DNA of 5,399 nt, taken from positions 1 through 5,399 of the forward strand of contig DATAYF010000773.1 in NCBI GenBank assembly GCA_036272735.1, read 5' to 3'. Numbering within the stretch: the stretch's first letter is position 1; each line of letters begins with the position of its first letter. Source of the stretch: DATAYF01 sp036272735. Its GTDB lineage: Bacteria; Chloroflexota; Ktedonobacteria; Ktedonobacterales; Ktedonobacteraceae. Both the position numbers and the translations under genes were made by a program. Below are positions 4,913 to 5,399 of this stretch, in pieces. The notes under the pieces were generated by a model. The model did not search any database. It was not told the origin of the DNA and saw only the letters and a list, made by a program, of their open reading frames with translations.

Positions 4913-5399
4913 AACACTTGCTAGATTTCTATCGTGTGCGCTTTGTCATTGCGTTTGCGACACAGGTGCAATATCGTGTCTCCTCGGCCATCTGGCTGCT
5001 CGCGACGGCGTTGAGGCCATTGATCTCTATCGCAGTCTGGTCGGCAGTGGTACAGGCGCAGGGTGGCAATGTGGGCGGCTATAACACCTCGATCCTTGCG
5101 GGCTACTTCATGATCGCCATGCTCGTTGATTACGTCACGCATACCTGGGTGTACGAGCAGTTTGAGTGGCGCGTGCACGAAGGCTACTTCTCGCCGTTGC
5201 TGCTGCGCCCGATCCATCCCATCCATGATGATGTCGCACAAAATATCACCTATAAAATCTTGATGCTGATCGTAGTGATTCCCGTTACCATCCTGCTGCT
5301 CATCGTCTTCCATCCTCTGCTGCGGCTCAGTTTGCTGGCTGGTTTGGCATTTGGGCTAGCGCTGCTGCAGGCCTTTGTCCTGCGCTTCCTGGTTGAATG
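4909..5399 (+). CDS. ABC-2 type exporter permease (COG4587-like), 5' part
   Basis: The first 163 residues of an integral membrane permease, cut by the window end (family length is about 260-270). The short N-terminal cytoplasmic part (1-25) is followed by hydrophobic segments at about 26-48, 62-78, 116-134 and 139-160. The loop EGYFSPLLLRPIHPIHDDVA (91-110) is characteristic of ABC-2 permeases paired with COG4586 ATPases. The start ATG overlaps the ATPase stop by four bases, and AGGAGG at 4899-4904 lies inside the ATPase gene, so the two proteins are made in a coupled manner. A second permease of related type often follows in such operons, but it would lie outside the window. The substrate cannot be inferred. 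Confidence 0.92.
   Translation, partial: MKHLLDFYRVRFVIAFATQVQYRVSSAIWLLATALRPLISIAVWSAVVQAQGGNVGGYNTSILAGYFMIAMLVDYVTHTWVYEQFEWRVHEGYFSPLLLRPIHPIHDDVAQNITYKILMLIVVIPVTILLLIVFHPLLRLSLLAGLAFGLALLQAFVLRFLVE

Noticed and set aside
4921..5313. Minus-strand frame of 130 codons
   Set aside because: Antisense to the permease; its translation is rich in D, H, Q and R, as expected from the reverse complement of a hydrophobic gene.
1..5399. CRISPR array, tRNA or rRNA genes
   Set aside because: I saw no regularly spaced direct repeats, no cloverleaf with a TTCGA-type T-arm and CCA end, and no rRNA-like sequence.

Overview
The window reads as an ordinary bacterial chromosome segment of moderate GC content interrupted by one well-preserved insertion sequence. 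The mix of genes (a TrxR-like flavoprotein, an Rrf2 regulator, a DinB-fold protein, an exporter pair of the COG4586/COG4587 type and an IS630 element) is common in Chloroflexota such as Ktedonobacteria, and also in Actinobacteria and Firmicutes. Ktedonobacteria is my best guess, but it rests on general gene content only and is weak.

Layout, left to right. (1) 26-955, minus: FAD/NAD(P)-dependent thioredoxin-reductase-like protein, with a weak terminator at the left edge. (2) 1159-1572, minus: Rrf2-family regulator with a clear promoter at 1608-1637, whose -10 lies inside two interlocked palindromes. (3) 1696-3594: an IS630-family element bounded by near-identical inverted repeats, each flanked by TA. 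It holds an intact DDE transposase (1739-2677, plus) and, convergent with it, a DinB-like gene (2793-3356, minus). (4) 3597-3922: a gene-poor leader rich in inverted repeats that may encode a 17-residue cysteine-rich leader peptide. (5) 3923-4912 and 4909-end, plus: ATPase and permease of an ABC-2 exporter, overlapping by ATGA; the permease runs off the right edge.

How the parts fit. The two exporter genes are one translationally coupled operon for a membrane export complex. The Rrf2 gene and the exporter are divergent; without the element and one TA copy they would share an intergenic region of about 450 bases, so Rrf2 may once have controlled the exporter. The IS630 element now separates them. 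The most notable point is that the element's inverted repeats enclose a whole extra gene: IS630 elements are normally little longer than their transposase, whereas this one is 1899 bases and seems to carry a DinB-like passenger.
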